NCBI RefSeq assembly: GCF_014190875.1
Contig: NZ_JACHVS010000001.1
Coordinates: 1,984,001 to 2,048,000 of the forward strand
DNA length: 64,000 nt
Direction: 5' to 3'
Source of the DNA: Paeniglutamicibacter cryotolerans
Lineage (GTDB): Bacteria; Actinomycetota; Actinomycetes; Actinomycetales; Micrococcaceae
Both the position numbers and the translations under genes were made by a program. This document shows, piece by piece, positions 16,488-24,512 of this stretch (its first letter is position 1; each line of letters begins with the position of its first letter). The notes beneath the pieces were generated by a model. That model was not told the origin of the DNA, searched no databases, and was given only the letters and a program-made list of their open reading frames with translations.

Positions 16488-16943
16488 ATGCACGTCAACG
16501 AGCTGGATTCCAGCGACATCGAACTCTTCGAGTCCGTCAAGAGCCTGCTGCTCGCGCGCCACGATGCCGAAAAGCATGTCGTGGCGGCCGGAGTACGCAC
16601 CAGCACCGGGCAGATCCACCTGGGCCTGCACCTGGGCTCGCGCCGGATCAACGTCTGCGCCGAATCCTCGGCCATCGCCAACGCGGTGATGTCCGGGGAC
16701 GATCAGATCGCCACCATGGTCGCCCTGTGCCTGGATGACGAGGGCCGTGCCATCGTCACCAACCCGTGCGGCGTCTGCCGCGAACTCATGGGGGCCTACT
16801 GCCTCGAGGCAGAGGTCATGATCGATGACCACGGCGCTGTACGCAAGGTCGCCTCCGCGGCACTGATGCCCCAGCGCTGGATGTTCCCGCACGAGAACGA
16901 CTGGGCCGTTGAAGAGCCCCACGCAGCAAAGGAAACAAACTAA
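16488..16943 (+). CDS. Cytidine deaminase-like zinc protein
   Basis: A 151-residue protein with the cytidine deaminase fold. Zinc ligands are visible: the first cysteine with its catalytic glutamate in NVCAESSAIANAV and the Cys-x2-Cys pair in NPCGVCRELM. True cytidine deaminases convert cytidine or deoxycytidine to uridine forms; blasticidin-S deaminases share the fold. Because it sits inside a nucleoside-importer operon, deamination of an imported nucleoside is the simplest reading, but its neighbours are sugar-acid enzymes and the substrate might be unusual. It starts 3 bases after the permease and ends TAATG on the next gene. Confidence 0.82.
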   Translation: MHVNELDSSDIELFESVKSLLLARHDAEKHVVAAGVRTSTGQIHLGLHLGSRRINVCAESSAIANAVMSGDDQIATMVALCLDDEGRAIVTNPCGVCRELMGAYCLEAEVMIDDHGAVRKVASAALMPQRWMFPHENDWAVEEPHAAKETN

Positions 16944-17389
16944 TGCACAAGCCGAACATCACCGACATCTGCCTGATCACCCGCGACCTGGACCGGTCCA
17001 TCGAGTTCTACACGCAAAAGCTGGGCTTCACGCTCAAGCACCGGATGCCGGGCTTCGCGGACTTCGCCGGTCCGGGGGTCATCCTGGCCCTCTGGGAAGC
17101 GACCCACATCCAGGAAACCACCGGGGTCATCTCCCAGCGCGAGGAACCGCAGGGCCACAACGTCATGCTCGCCGTGAAGCTCGACGCCCCGGCCGCGATC
17201 GACGCCATCCACGATGAACTCGTGGCCCAGGGCGTTCAGGTCTACGGCGCACCGGATGACTACCCGTGGAACGCCCGCTGCCTCTACGTCTCGGGCCCCT
17301 GTGGAGAACTCTGGGAGTTCTTCGCCTGGTATGAGGGCGGCGAACCCGGAGCCGTCGCGGGCGCAACCACCGCGCAGGAAACACTCTAA
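16943..17389 (+). CDS. VOC (glyoxalase/dioxygenase superfamily) protein
   Basis: A 148-residue single VOC domain protein. It begins with the beta-strand pattern ITDICLITRDLDRSIEFYTQKLGFTLKHRMPGF, and the second module has HNVMLAVKLDAPAAIDAIHDELVAQGV and ends CGELWEFFAWYE, where the glutamate is a likely metal ligand. The VOC fold covers lyases, isomerases, dioxygenases and binding proteins, so the reaction is not determined. TAATG junctions join it to the genes on both sides, which argues that its product is needed in step with the deaminase and dehydratase. A lactone or keto-sugar conversion is possible, but that is a guess. Confidence 0.78.
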   Translation: MHKPNITDICLITRDLDRSIEFYTQKLGFTLKHRMPGFADFAGPGVILALWEATHIQETTGVISQREEPQGHNVMLAVKLDAPAAIDAIHDELVAQGVQVYGAPDDYPWNARCLYVSGPCGELWEFFAWYEGGEPGAVAGATTAQETL

Positions 17390-18567
17390 TGAAGAAGGAC
17401 ACCATGGAATTCTCGATCACCGATTTGCTGCCGCTCGATGCGGAAAAGGCCGTTCTGATCGGCCGCGTCTTCGACCCGCTGGTCGGAGGACCCTGCGTGG
17501 TCGTCGTGGACGGCACCCAGGCAGTGGACATCAGCTCCGTGGAGCCCACCGTCTCGACCCTGCTGGAACGCGATGACCTGCTGGCGGCAGTGCGTGAAGA
17601 CTTGAGCGGCCGCCGCTGGGAACTGCAGGAGCTGCTGGACGCCACGGCAGCCGGGGATTCCTCCCACGCGCAGCTGCTGGCCCCGATCGACCTGCAGGCG
17701 ATCAAGGCCGCCGGGGTGACCTTCGTGGAGAGCATGCTCGAGCGGGTCATCGAAGAGCGCGCCCAGGGCGACTCGTCCAAGGCCCTGGCCATCCGCGAAC
17801 GGCTTTCCGCAGCCATCGGCGGTGCCATCTCCTCGGTCCGTCCCGGATCCCCGGAAGCCGCACAGGTCAAGGAAATCCTGCAGGCCGAGGGCCTGTGGTC
17901 GCAGTACCTGGAAGTGGGGATCGGCCCGGACCCGGAGATCTTCAGCAAGTCCCAGGTGCTCTCCGCCGTGGGCACGGGTACCGACATCGGCGTCCTGGCG
18001 CGTTCCACCTGGAACAACCCCGAACCCGAAGTGGTCCTGGCCGTGCGTGCCGACGGCCGTGCCGTGGGCGCCGCACTGGGCAACGACGTGAACCTGCGCG
18101 ACTTCGAGGGCCGTAGCGCCCTGCTGCTGACCGAGGCCAAGGACAACAACCGCTCCTGCGCCATCGGCCCGTTCATCCGGCTCTTCGATGACTCCTTCTC
18201 CATGGACGACGTCCGCGAGCTGGACATCGAGCTGACGGTCTCCGGGCCCGACGGATTCTCCATGGACGGCACCAGCTCGATGAAGAAGATCAGCCGGGAT
18301 CCTCAAGAGCTCATCGGCCATGCCCATGGCAAGCACCACCAGTACCCGGACGGGTTCGTGCTGTTCACCGGCACCCTGTTCTCCCCGACGCAGGACCGGC
18401 ACGCACCCGGAGCCGGCTTCACCCACGAGGTCGGCGACGTGGTCTCCATCTCCAACCCGAAGCTGGGCATGCTGCGCAACACCGTCAAGCATTCCGAAGA
18501 GGCCGCACCCTGGACCGAAGGCATCTGGTCGTTCATCCAGAACCTGAACTCCCGCGGCCTGCTCTAA
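17389..18567 (+). CDS. FAH-family 2-keto-3-deoxy-pentonate dehydratase-like protein (XylX type)
   Basis: A 392-residue protein whose C-terminal two thirds are a fumarylacetoacetate-hydrolase fold. The stretches NNPEPEVVLAV, GNDVNLRDFEGRSALLL, AKDNNRSCAIGPFIRLFDD and HHQYPDGFVLFTGTLFSPTQDR match the branch containing Caulobacter XylX (2-keto-3-deoxy-D-xylonate dehydratase) and related arabinonate enzymes, from memory. Those enzymes yield alpha-ketoglutarate semialdehyde, the substrate of the dehydrogenase at 7494-9065. A diketo-acid hydrolase is the main alternative. ATG 17389 makes a TAATG junction; ATG 17404, preceded by AAGAAGGA, is an equally good start. The aldehyde dehydrogenase gene follows 27 bases later. 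Confidence 0.8.
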   Translation: MKKDTMEFSITDLLPLDAEKAVLIGRVFDPLVGGPCVVVVDGTQAVDISSVEPTVSTLLERDDLLAAVREDLSGRRWELQELLDATAAGDSSHAQLLAPIDLQAIKAAGVTFVESMLERVIEERAQGDSSKALAIRERLSAAIGGAISSVRPGSPEAAQVKEILQAEGLWSQYLEVGIGPDPEIFSKSQVLSAVGTGTDIGVLARSTWNNPEPEVVLAVRADGRAVGAALGNDVNLRDFEGRSALLLTEAKDNNRSCAIGPFIRLFDDSFSMDDVRELDIELTVSGPDGFSMDGTSSMKKISRDPQELIGHAHGKHHQYPDGFVLFTGTLFSPTQDRHAPGAGFTHEVGDVVSISNPKLGMLRNTVKHSEEAAPWTEGIWSFIQNLNSRGLL

Positions 18568-18594
18568 CCACCCAACACGAAAGTCACACACACC

Positions 18595-19953
18595 ATGTAT
18601 CAGGTCATTAACCCCGCCACCGGTGAACTCGTCGCCGAGTACCCCCTCGCCACCGACGCCCAGATCGGCGAGGTCGTGTCCCGCTCGCACCAGGCCTACC
18701 TGTCCTGGCGCGATACCCCCATCGAGGAGCGCGCCCGCCTGGTCAAGCGCGTGGCCCAGCTCTTTGCCGAGCGCACCGACGAGCTCGCCGCGATCATCAC
18801 CCGCGAAATGGGCAAGCGCATCGAGGAGAGCAAGGGCGAGCTGCAGACCGTCTTCGAGATCTTCACCTATTACGCGGAGAACGGCCCCGCGCTGATCGCC
18901 GACGAGGCACTGGCCATCCAGGGCGGAAACGCGCTCATCCAGAAGCGTCCGATCGGCTCGCTGATCGGCATCATGCCGTGGAACTACCCGTACTACCAGG
19001 TGGCACGCTTCGCCGCGCCGAACCTGATGCTGGGCAACACCATCATCCTGAAGCACGCCCGCAACTGCCCGGAATCGGCTGCGGCGATCGAGTCGATCAT
19101 GGTGGAGGCCGGCCTCCCCGCCGATGCCTACATCAACGTCTACGCCTCCGCGGCGCAGATCGCCACGATGCTCACCGATGACCGGATCCAGGGTATTTCA
19201 CTGACCGGTAGCGAGCGGGCCGGTTCGGCCGTCGCCATGGAAGCCGGACGCAACCTGAAGAAGGTCGTGCTGGAACTGGGCGGTTCGGACCCGATGGTGC
19301 TGCTCGACAGCTCGGACCTGGACAAGTCCGTGGAGATCGCCGTCGAGGCACGCATGGGCAACAACGGCCAGGCCTGCAACGCACCCAAGCGCATGATCGT
19401 GATGGAGGACCTCTACGAGGTCTTCGTGGCGAAGCTGACCGAGCGTTTCGCGGCCTTCGAAGCCGGCGATCCGGCGGACCCGGCCACCACCCTGGCCCCG
19501 CTGTCCTCGCAGGCTGCCGCCGACGAGCTCGTCGGGCAGATTGCCGACGCCGTCGCCAAGGGCGCCACGCTGCACACCGGCGGAACCCACATCGAGGGCC
19601 CCGGCGCCTACGTGTCACCGGCGGTGCTGACCGGTGTCACCAAGGACATGGATGCCTACTACGGCGAGCTGTTCGGCCCGGCAGTAGTGGTCTACAAGGC
19701 CTCCAGCGAGGACGAGGCCATCGAACTGGCCAATGACACGGTCTACGGCCTGGGCTCGGGCGTCTTCAGCGACGACGTGGCTCGCGCCCGCCGGGTGGGC
19801 GACCGCATCGAAGCCGGCATGGTCTACATCAACGCCGCCGGCGGATCCCAGGCTGACCTGCCCTTCGGTGGCATCAAGCGTTCGGGTGTCGGACGCGAGC
19901 TCGGCGCCCTGGGCATGGATGAATTCATGAACAAGCGGATCGTCCGGCTCTAA
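18595..19953 (+). CDS. NAD(P)-dependent aldehyde dehydrogenase, succinate-semialdehyde dehydrogenase-like
   Basis: A 452-residue aldehyde dehydrogenase close to the short GabD1/Sad-type enzymes. Visible features are the early motif VINPATGELVAEYPLATD, PWNYPYYQVARFAAPNL for cofactor binding, ISLTGSERAGSAV, the general-base glutamate in ELGGSDP, the catalytic cysteine in NNGQACNAPKR and the C-terminal LPFGGIKRSGVGRELG. It closes the rightward operon and is followed by a strong terminator. In this context it could oxidise an aldehyde released by upstream enzymes, for example glycolaldehyde or a semialdehyde. It differs clearly from the ketoglutarate-semialdehyde enzyme at 7494-9065, so the locus handles two aldehydes or has a backup. 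Confidence 0.88.
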   Translation: MYQVINPATGELVAEYPLATDAQIGEVVSRSHQAYLSWRDTPIEERARLVKRVAQLFAERTDELAAIITREMGKRIEESKGELQTVFEIFTYYAENGPALIADEALAIQGGNALIQKRPIGSLIGIMPWNYPYYQVARFAAPNLMLGNTIILKHARNCPESAAAIESIMVEAGLPADAYINVYASAAQIATMLTDDRIQGISLTGSERAGSAVAMEAGRNLKKVVLELGGSDPMVLLDSSDLDKSVEIAVEARMGNNGQACNAPKRMIVMEDLYEVFVAKLTERFAAFEAGDPADPATTLAPLSSQAAADELVGQIADAVAKGATLHTGGTHIEGPGAYVSPAVLTGVTKDMDAYYGELFGPAVVVYKASSEDEAIELANDTVYGLGSGVFSDDVARARRVGDRIEAGMVYINAAGGSQADLPFGGIKRSGVGRELGALGMDEFMNKRIVRL

Positions 19954-19990
19954 GCGCATCGAAGCGGGGGCCTGAACGGTCGATCATCAC

Positions 19991-20040
19991 AGCGGGCGGG
20001 GTTCCTTTTCGGAAGGAACCCCGCCCGCTGTTTTTGTTTC
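19991..20040 (+). terminator. Rho-independent terminator of the BMP/XylX-like operon
   Basis: A perfect 17-bp stem (19991-20007 with 20013-20029) closes on the five-base loop TTCGG. It is followed by G and a T-rich tract TTTTTGTTTC. It lies 38 bases after the aldehyde dehydrogenase stop. Confidence 0.93.
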
Positions 20041-20493
20041 CGTCCCCGGTCATTGCCGACTGCGGGCTTCGGGACGGATCCGCCGGTGGCATCATTCCGG
20101 ATCCGGGATAACTCGATTCTCCGGACTACCGTGCCGTCCTTGCGGTTAATGACGTGGATGTGGGTCGTGGCCGGGGCTGTGGCGAAGGCCGTTTCGCCTT
20201 GCACGGACAATGCCGACCGCGGTTGCTGCCGTTGCCGCGGTTCCTCCCCATCCGCCACGACGCCACCGGCCGCGGTTTCCTTGCCGAAGGCGGCGTCGTA
20301 GCTGTTCAGCTTTTCGTCAGTGCCCTGGTGACCGATCATCGGCGTTGCGAGTGAGGTCACCTTGGCACGAGGCCGCCGAACCGCTCCGAATGGATGCATC
20401 AACGAGCGGAAACCTCCGGCTGGGGATTCGGGGAGCGCTGGTCCGGTTACGTGTTGGTGCACCGGCTCGCGGAAGGTTCCCATGGTGAGCTAA
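20041..20493. other. Non-coding stretch with a possible gene remnant
   Basis: No gene of convincing length or start is seen in these ~450 bases. The minus strand stays open from 20483 towards 19950, and its middle part (20330-20060) encodes a protein-like stretch including THIHVINRKDGTVVRRIELSR, which resembles a beta-propeller strand pattern. The same frame runs into the terminator and has no ribosome site or sensible N-terminus. I treat it as a possible decayed fragment of a longer gene. The final part is the upstream region of the Rieske operon. Confidence 0.3.
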
Positions 20494-20509
20494 TTGAACA
20501 AGTGTTCAA
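20494..20509. promoter_or_regulatory. Inverted-repeat operator upstream of the Rieske oxygenase operon
   Basis: TTGAACAAGTGTTCAA has perfect 7-bp arms around a 2-base centre. A second left half-site, TTGAACGAT, begins 22 bp further on at 20516, about two helical turns away on the same face. Near-identical 16-bp repeats occur at 27004 and 27038, upstream of the BCCT carrier and the SDR operon. The natural candidate binder is the TetR regulator at 23934-24512. The site ends 41 bp before the oxygenase start. Confidence 0.6.
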
Positions 20510-20550
20510 AAAGTATTGAACGATTGACCAGTTAACGTTACGGTCATCAC

Positions 20551-21726
20551 ATGACACAACACACTGAAAGCACCGAAGACCGGGTAGTTCTGGCCGACGA
20601 CGAGGTCGACGCGATCTCGGCTGGATATGGTGCCGACCCTGGAAACTCCCATTCGCTTCGCGCCGAGGCCTATACGGAGCAGAAATGGCACGATGTTGAC
20701 CTCAAGGCGATCATCGGCCGTACGTGGCAGTGGGTCTGCCACGTGGAGAAGCTGCGGGCCCCCGGCAGCTACCTTGCCGTCACCATCGCCGACATGCCGA
20801 TCGTCATCGTCCGGGATCGTTCACAAAACACCCTTCGTGCCTTCTACAACGTCTGCAAGCACCGGGCCCACGAGCTCCTGAAGGGATCGGGAACCACTCG
20901 TGCCCTCGTCTGTCCCTATCACGCGTGGACCTATGACCTGGAAGGCAACCTGAAGGGGGCCCGCCAGACCGATCAGCTGGAGAATTTCAACAAGTCGGAG
21001 ATCTGCCTGGACCAGGTGCAAGTGGAGGAGTTCTGTGGTTTTGTCTACGTCAACCTCGACGGAAAAGCACGGCCGCTGGCGGAGCAGGCGCCCGACTTGG
21101 CCGAGGAAATCAATTTCTGGGCACCGGACGTAGAGCAGCTGACGCATGCCAAGCGGCTGACCTACGACGTGGCCACGAACTGGAAGAACGTGATCGATAA
21201 CTTCCTGGAGTGCTACCACTGCCATGTGGCGCACAAGGCCTTCGTGTCGCTGGTCGACATGGACACCTATGACGTGAAGACCCACGGGATCTGGTCCAGC
21301 CACTTTGCCGATGCCGGCACCTCGGAGAACGCCGCCTACGATGTTTCCGACGCGACGGTCAAGACCCACGCCGTGTGGTGGCTGTATCCCAACACCTGCC
21401 TCTTGCGCTATCCCGGCCGCAGCAACTTCATGGTGTTCCAGGTCATTCCGGCCGGACCCAATAGGACCCTGGAAACCTGGGATTTCTTCCTGGAGACCGC
21501 TGAACCCAACGAGGCCGAAGTGGAATCGATCAAGTACATCCACGAGGTCCTCCAGCAGGAGGACATCGCATTGGTCGAAAGCGTGCAGCGGGGCATGTCG
21601 TCGCCGGCGTTCAACCAGGGACGGATCGTCTATGACCCCGACCATGCGCCGGGGCTCTCAGAACACGGAATCCATCACTTCCACGGGCTGGTCCTCGACT
21701 CATACCGTTCGCTGGCCGAGGACTAA
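20551..21726 (+). CDS. Rieske non-heme iron oxygenase, quaternary-amine type (GbcA/CntA-like)
   Basis: A 391-residue oxygenase component for a quaternary amine such as glycine betaine, carnitine or stachydrine. The Rieske [2Fe-2S] centre is CKHRAHELLKGSG...CPYHAW near residues 105-128. The mononuclear iron site is DNFLECYHCHVAH near residue 215, where glutamate takes the place of the usual bridging aspartate, a feature shared by CntA and GbcA. Electrons must come from a separate reductase, and none is encoded nearby. The ATG at 20551 has no evident Shine-Dalgarno, so translation may be weak or nearly leaderless. It heads the carnitine operon; removal of an N-methyl from betaine, the product of the next two enzymes, is the likeliest role, with carnitine itself as alternative. 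Confidence 0.85.
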   Translation: MTQHTESTEDRVVLADDEVDAISAGYGADPGNSHSLRAEAYTEQKWHDVDLKAIIGRTWQWVCHVEKLRAPGSYLAVTIADMPIVIVRDRSQNTLRAFYNVCKHRAHELLKGSGTTRALVCPYHAWTYDLEGNLKGARQTDQLENFNKSEICLDQVQVEEFCGFVYVNLDGKARPLAEQAPDLAEEINFWAPDVEQLTHAKRLTYDVATNWKNVIDNFLECYHCHVAHKAFVSLVDMDTYDVKTHGIWSSHFADAGTSENAAYDVSDATVKTHAVWWLYPNTCLLRYPGRSNFMVFQVIPAGPNRTLETWDFFLETAEPNEAEVESIKYIHEVLQQEDIALVESVQRGMSSPAFNQGRIVYDPDHAPGLSEHGIHHFHGLVLDSYRSLAED

Positions 21727-21778
21727 GCCCGCATGAGCAAGATCAATCCATCCTCTGAACACTGGAAGGCGTAACCGA

Positions 21779-22708
21779 ATGTCCAAGCCAGTCATCATTA
21801 CCTGCGCACCGACCGGTGGCATCCACACTCCGACCATGTCTGCGCACCTGCCGATCACCCCGGACGAGATAGCAGTCGCCTCGATCGAAGCGGCCGAGGC
21901 CGGCGCGGCCATCATTCATTTGCATGCGCGGGATCCGGAAACGGGAAAACCCGATCCCAGCCCGGAAATCTTCGCGCAGTTCCTTCCGCGGATCGCGCAA
22001 GCAACCGATGCCGTCATCAACATCTCCACCGGTGGCGGGCTCGGGATGACACGCGAGGACCGGCTCAAGGCCGCCAATGCATTCTCTCCCGAGATGGCGT
22101 CCCTGAACGTGGGGTCGCTGAACTTCGGGATCTTCCCGATGAAGAAAAAGTACACGGATTGGAAGCATCCCTGGGAGCCCGAGTTCTTGGAATCAACCCG
22201 GGACCTGGTCTTCAAGAACACCTTCGCGGACCTTGAATACACGGTGAAGGAACTGGGACAAGCACACGGTACCAAGTTCGAGTTCGAGTGCTATGACCTC
22301 GGTCATCTGTACAACCTGGCCTGGTTGATCGACCAGGGTTGGGTGAAGGGGCCGTTTTTCGTGCAGATGGTCTTCGGTGTGCTGGGCGGAGTGGGCGCCG
22401 ATGTCGATAACTTGATGCACATGCACACCATCGCGGACAAGCTCTTCGGTGACGACTACGAATGGTCGGTCTTGGCGGCCGGCAGGCACCAGATGAATTT
22501 CGCCACCCAGTCGACTCTTCTCGGCGGGAACGTGCGGGTCGGGCTGGAGGACAGCCTGTACCTCGGGCCGGGGCAGCTTGCTCCCTCGAACGCCAGTCAG
22601 GTGAAAAAGATCCGAACCATTATTGAATCGCTGGGCCACACCATTGCCACTCCGGCTGAGGCCAGGCAGCGGCTAGGCCTGAAAGGGGCAGACAATGTCA
22701 ACTTCTGA
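21779..22708 (+). CDS. BKACE family beta-keto acid cleavage enzyme, probable 3-dehydrocarnitine cleavage
   Basis: A 309-residue TIM-barrel protein of the BKACE (DUF849, 3-keto-5-aminohexanoate cleavage) family. These zinc enzymes condense a beta-keto acid with acetyl-CoA to give acetoacetyl-CoA and a shortened amine. Landmarks are PVIITCAPTGGIHTPTMS, the zinc-binding HLHARDPETGKP, INISTGGGLGMT, the substrate-side FECYDLGHLYNLAWL and GGNVRVGLEDSLY. Paired with carnitine dehydrogenase it would convert 3-dehydrocarnitine to glycine betaine, a known member reaction. GGAAGG precedes the ATG at 21779, and the stop overlaps the next gene by 14 bases. Assignment to dehydrocarnitine rests on the neighbour. 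Confidence 0.88.
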   Translation: MSKPVIITCAPTGGIHTPTMSAHLPITPDEIAVASIEAAEAGAAIIHLHARDPETGKPDPSPEIFAQFLPRIAQATDAVINISTGGGLGMTREDRLKAANAFSPEMASLNVGSLNFGIFPMKKKYTDWKHPWEPEFLESTRDLVFKNTFADLEYTVKELGQAHGTKFEFECYDLGHLYNLAWLIDQGWVKGPFFVQMVFGVLGGVGADVDNLMHMHTIADKLFGDDYEWSVLAAGRHQMNFATQSTLLGGNVRVGLEDSLYLGPGQLAPSNASQVKKIRTIIESLGHTIATPAEARQRLGLKGADNVNF

Positions 22709-23669
22709 TGCTGATATCGGCACGGGGAGCATCGAACGCGTCGCAAGCTTGGGCGGGGGAGTCATCGGTCAAAGCTGGACGGCACTCTTCCTGGCCGCCG
22801 GCAAGAAAGTCAGCGTCTTCGACCCCGATCCATCGGCGCCTGAACGGGTCAGGGCGGCCGTGGCGGAAGCGTGGCCGATACTTGAACAACTGGGGCTTGC
22901 CGAGAACGGTAGCCCAGATAACATCACCTTCTGCGCTGATGCCCGCGAGGCGGTAGACGGGGCGGACTTCGTCCAGGAAAGCGTCCCGGAACAAGTCGCG
23001 CTGAAACATGAGCTCTATGGGCTCATCGAACCGGTGCTGGGCAGCGGAACGATCGTGGCATCATCGGCCTCCGGGCTCACGCTGACCGAAATGCAAGCCG
23101 GCTGGCGGGACCCGAGCCGTTTCATCCTGGGTCATCCCTTCAACCCGCCACATCTGATCCCGCTCGTCGAAGTGATGGGCAACGACCGCACCGCGGCCGG
23201 CGTGGTCGATGCGGCCAGCCGGTTCTACGAATCGATCGGGAAAGTCACGATCGAGATAAAGCGTGAAGTTCCTGGACATGTCGCGAACCGGCTGCAGGCC
23301 GCACTCTGGCGCGAAGCGATTCACCTGATCAACGAGGGAGTGGCCAGCGTCGAGGACGTCGACAAGGCGGTCTCCGCGGGCCCGGGTCTGCGCTGGGCTG
23401 CCATGGGGCCGACGCAACTCTTCCATTTGGGTGCCGGGGACGGTGGCCTGAGCGCATTCTGTGATCGGTACACCGAGAGCTTCAACCGGTGGTTCGACGA
23501 CCTGGGTACGCCACATCTGGATGCTGCAACGGTATCGCGTCTGGTGGCAGGGCTTTCCGCAAACGAGGAGCCGCATTCCATCGAGGAGCTGGCCCGTCGC
23601 CGAGATGCATTGATCGCCCGGATGGTTGCCCTCAAGGCGTCCCAGGAGGTCCTGGGCGGAACTCGATGA
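22695..23669 (+). CDS. L-carnitine 3-dehydrogenase (3-hydroxyacyl-CoA dehydrogenase family)
   Basis: A 324-residue NAD-dependent dehydrogenase that oxidises the 3-hydroxyl of carnitine to 3-dehydrocarnitine. The N-terminal Rossmann motif is LGGGVIGQSW near residue 18; then DFVQESVPEQVALKHELY and SSASGLTLTEMQ lead to HPFNPPHLIPLVEVMG, and the helical domain begins PGHVANRLQAALWREAIHLI. Length and motifs fit bacterial carnitine dehydrogenases without the extra thioesterase domain found in some homologues. It overlaps the BKACE gene by 14 bases, which strongly couples the two steps. A hairpin at 23709-23738 ends the transcript. Confidence 0.9.
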   Translation: MSTSDADIGTGSIERVASLGGGVIGQSWTALFLAAGKKVSVFDPDPSAPERVRAAVAEAWPILEQLGLAENGSPDNITFCADAREAVDGADFVQESVPEQVALKHELYGLIEPVLGSGTIVASSASGLTLTEMQAGWRDPSRFILGHPFNPPHLIPLVEVMGNDRTAAGVVDAASRFYESIGKVTIEIKREVPGHVANRLQAALWREAIHLINEGVASVEDVDKAVSAGPGLRWAAMGPTQLFHLGAGDGGLSAFCDRYTESFNRWFDDLGTPHLDAATVSRLVAGLSANEEPHSIEELARRRDALIARMVALKASQEVLGGTR

Positions 23670-23708
23670 GGCGAAGGCCTCTGTCAATGAGGCCAAGCAC
23701 CTGATCAG

Positions 23709-23738
23709 GCGTTGCGGACCATCGGTGGTCCGCAACGC
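23709..23738 (+). terminator. Hairpin terminator after the carnitine dehydrogenase gene
   Basis: A perfect 13-bp stem (23709-23721 with 23726-23738) closes on the loop TCGG. A TTTT run follows about ten bases later. It lies 40 bases after the stop and separates the Rieske operon from the TetR gene. Confidence 0.8.
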
Positions 23739-23933
23739 AACCGTTCGTTTTAACGACTGCGGCTAAACGGAGTGTCTAGCTCCACCTCACCCAACCACGA
23801 GTGCAGAAGACGGTCTGCCGCAGGCGCACCAACAGGCTCGGCCCTTTCCTGGAGGGCCCCCGAAACAACGCGTGATAAGTGAAGGGACGATCAAAATGCG
23901 ACTCCTGACATCCCCGGGCCCTGTGCTAATCTC

Positions 23934-24512
23934 ATGAAGATGAGCGCCGAACCTGGAAAGAAGATTCACCGGGAGCAGCTCATTCTCGATGCCGTTCTCA
24001 CGCTGTTAGCCCAGCACGGGATATCCGGTGTGAGTATGCGTGCCGTCGCCAGTGAAGCCGGCGTTTCCTTGGGTCTTGTCAACTACTACTACTCGGACAA
24101 GATCTCCTTGATGGCCGCCGTCCTGGAACGTGTGGAAAAGGACGACATGTCCATCGTCACCCCGGATCCTGACAAGAGCGCCGAAGAAAACCTGCGGCTG
24201 GCCCTACACCAGGTGAACAGCCCCAAATTCCTGACGACGGACTATGTCTCATTGCGTCTTCAGTTGTGGGCGCTTGCCCCGTCCCATCCGAGCTTCGAAG
24301 AAATCAATACCAGGGCCCAGAAACGCTACCGGCAGGGACTCTCGGTCCTCATCCGGGCAGCCCGCCCCGAACTTTCACTCTCGGATGCCAACAAGTTGGC
24401 GACGGATATCGATATCATCCAGAACGGCGTATGGCTGACCTCATTGCTCGGTGTGGGGCGTCCCGCCGTGAAGCGGGCCACCGAGCTGTGCGAAACGATA
24501 GCCTTCAGTTAA
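23934..24512 (+). CDS. TetR-family regulator, probable repressor of the carnitine/betaine locus
   Basis: A 192-residue TetR protein. The N-terminal helix-turn-helix covers roughly residues 12-58 (ILDAVLTLLAQHGISGVSMRAVASEAGVS... with LVNYYYSDKISLM as recognition region), and the rest is a ligand and dimer domain. It lies between the Rieske operon and the SDR/BCCT genes, both of which carry the same 16-bp inverted repeat, so it is the best candidate to bind it. No copy of the repeat is seen before its own start. The stop interlocks with that of the converging VOC gene, sharing 4 bases, with no terminator. In-frame ATG at 23940 is an alternative start. Confidence 0.87.
   Translation: MKMSAEPGKKIHREQLILDAVLTLLAQHGISGVSMRAVASEAGVSLGLVNYYYSDKISLMAAVLERVEKDDMSIVTPDPDKSAEENLRLALHQVNSPKFLTTDYVSLRLQLWALAPSHPSFEEINTRAQKRYRQGLSVLIRAARPELSLSDANKLATDIDIIQNGVWLTSLLGVGRPAVKRATELCETIAFS

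Noticed and set aside
17386..19056. 556-codon minus-strand open frame
   Set aside because: Spans two clear plus-strand genes and a gene junction; no recognisable domain.
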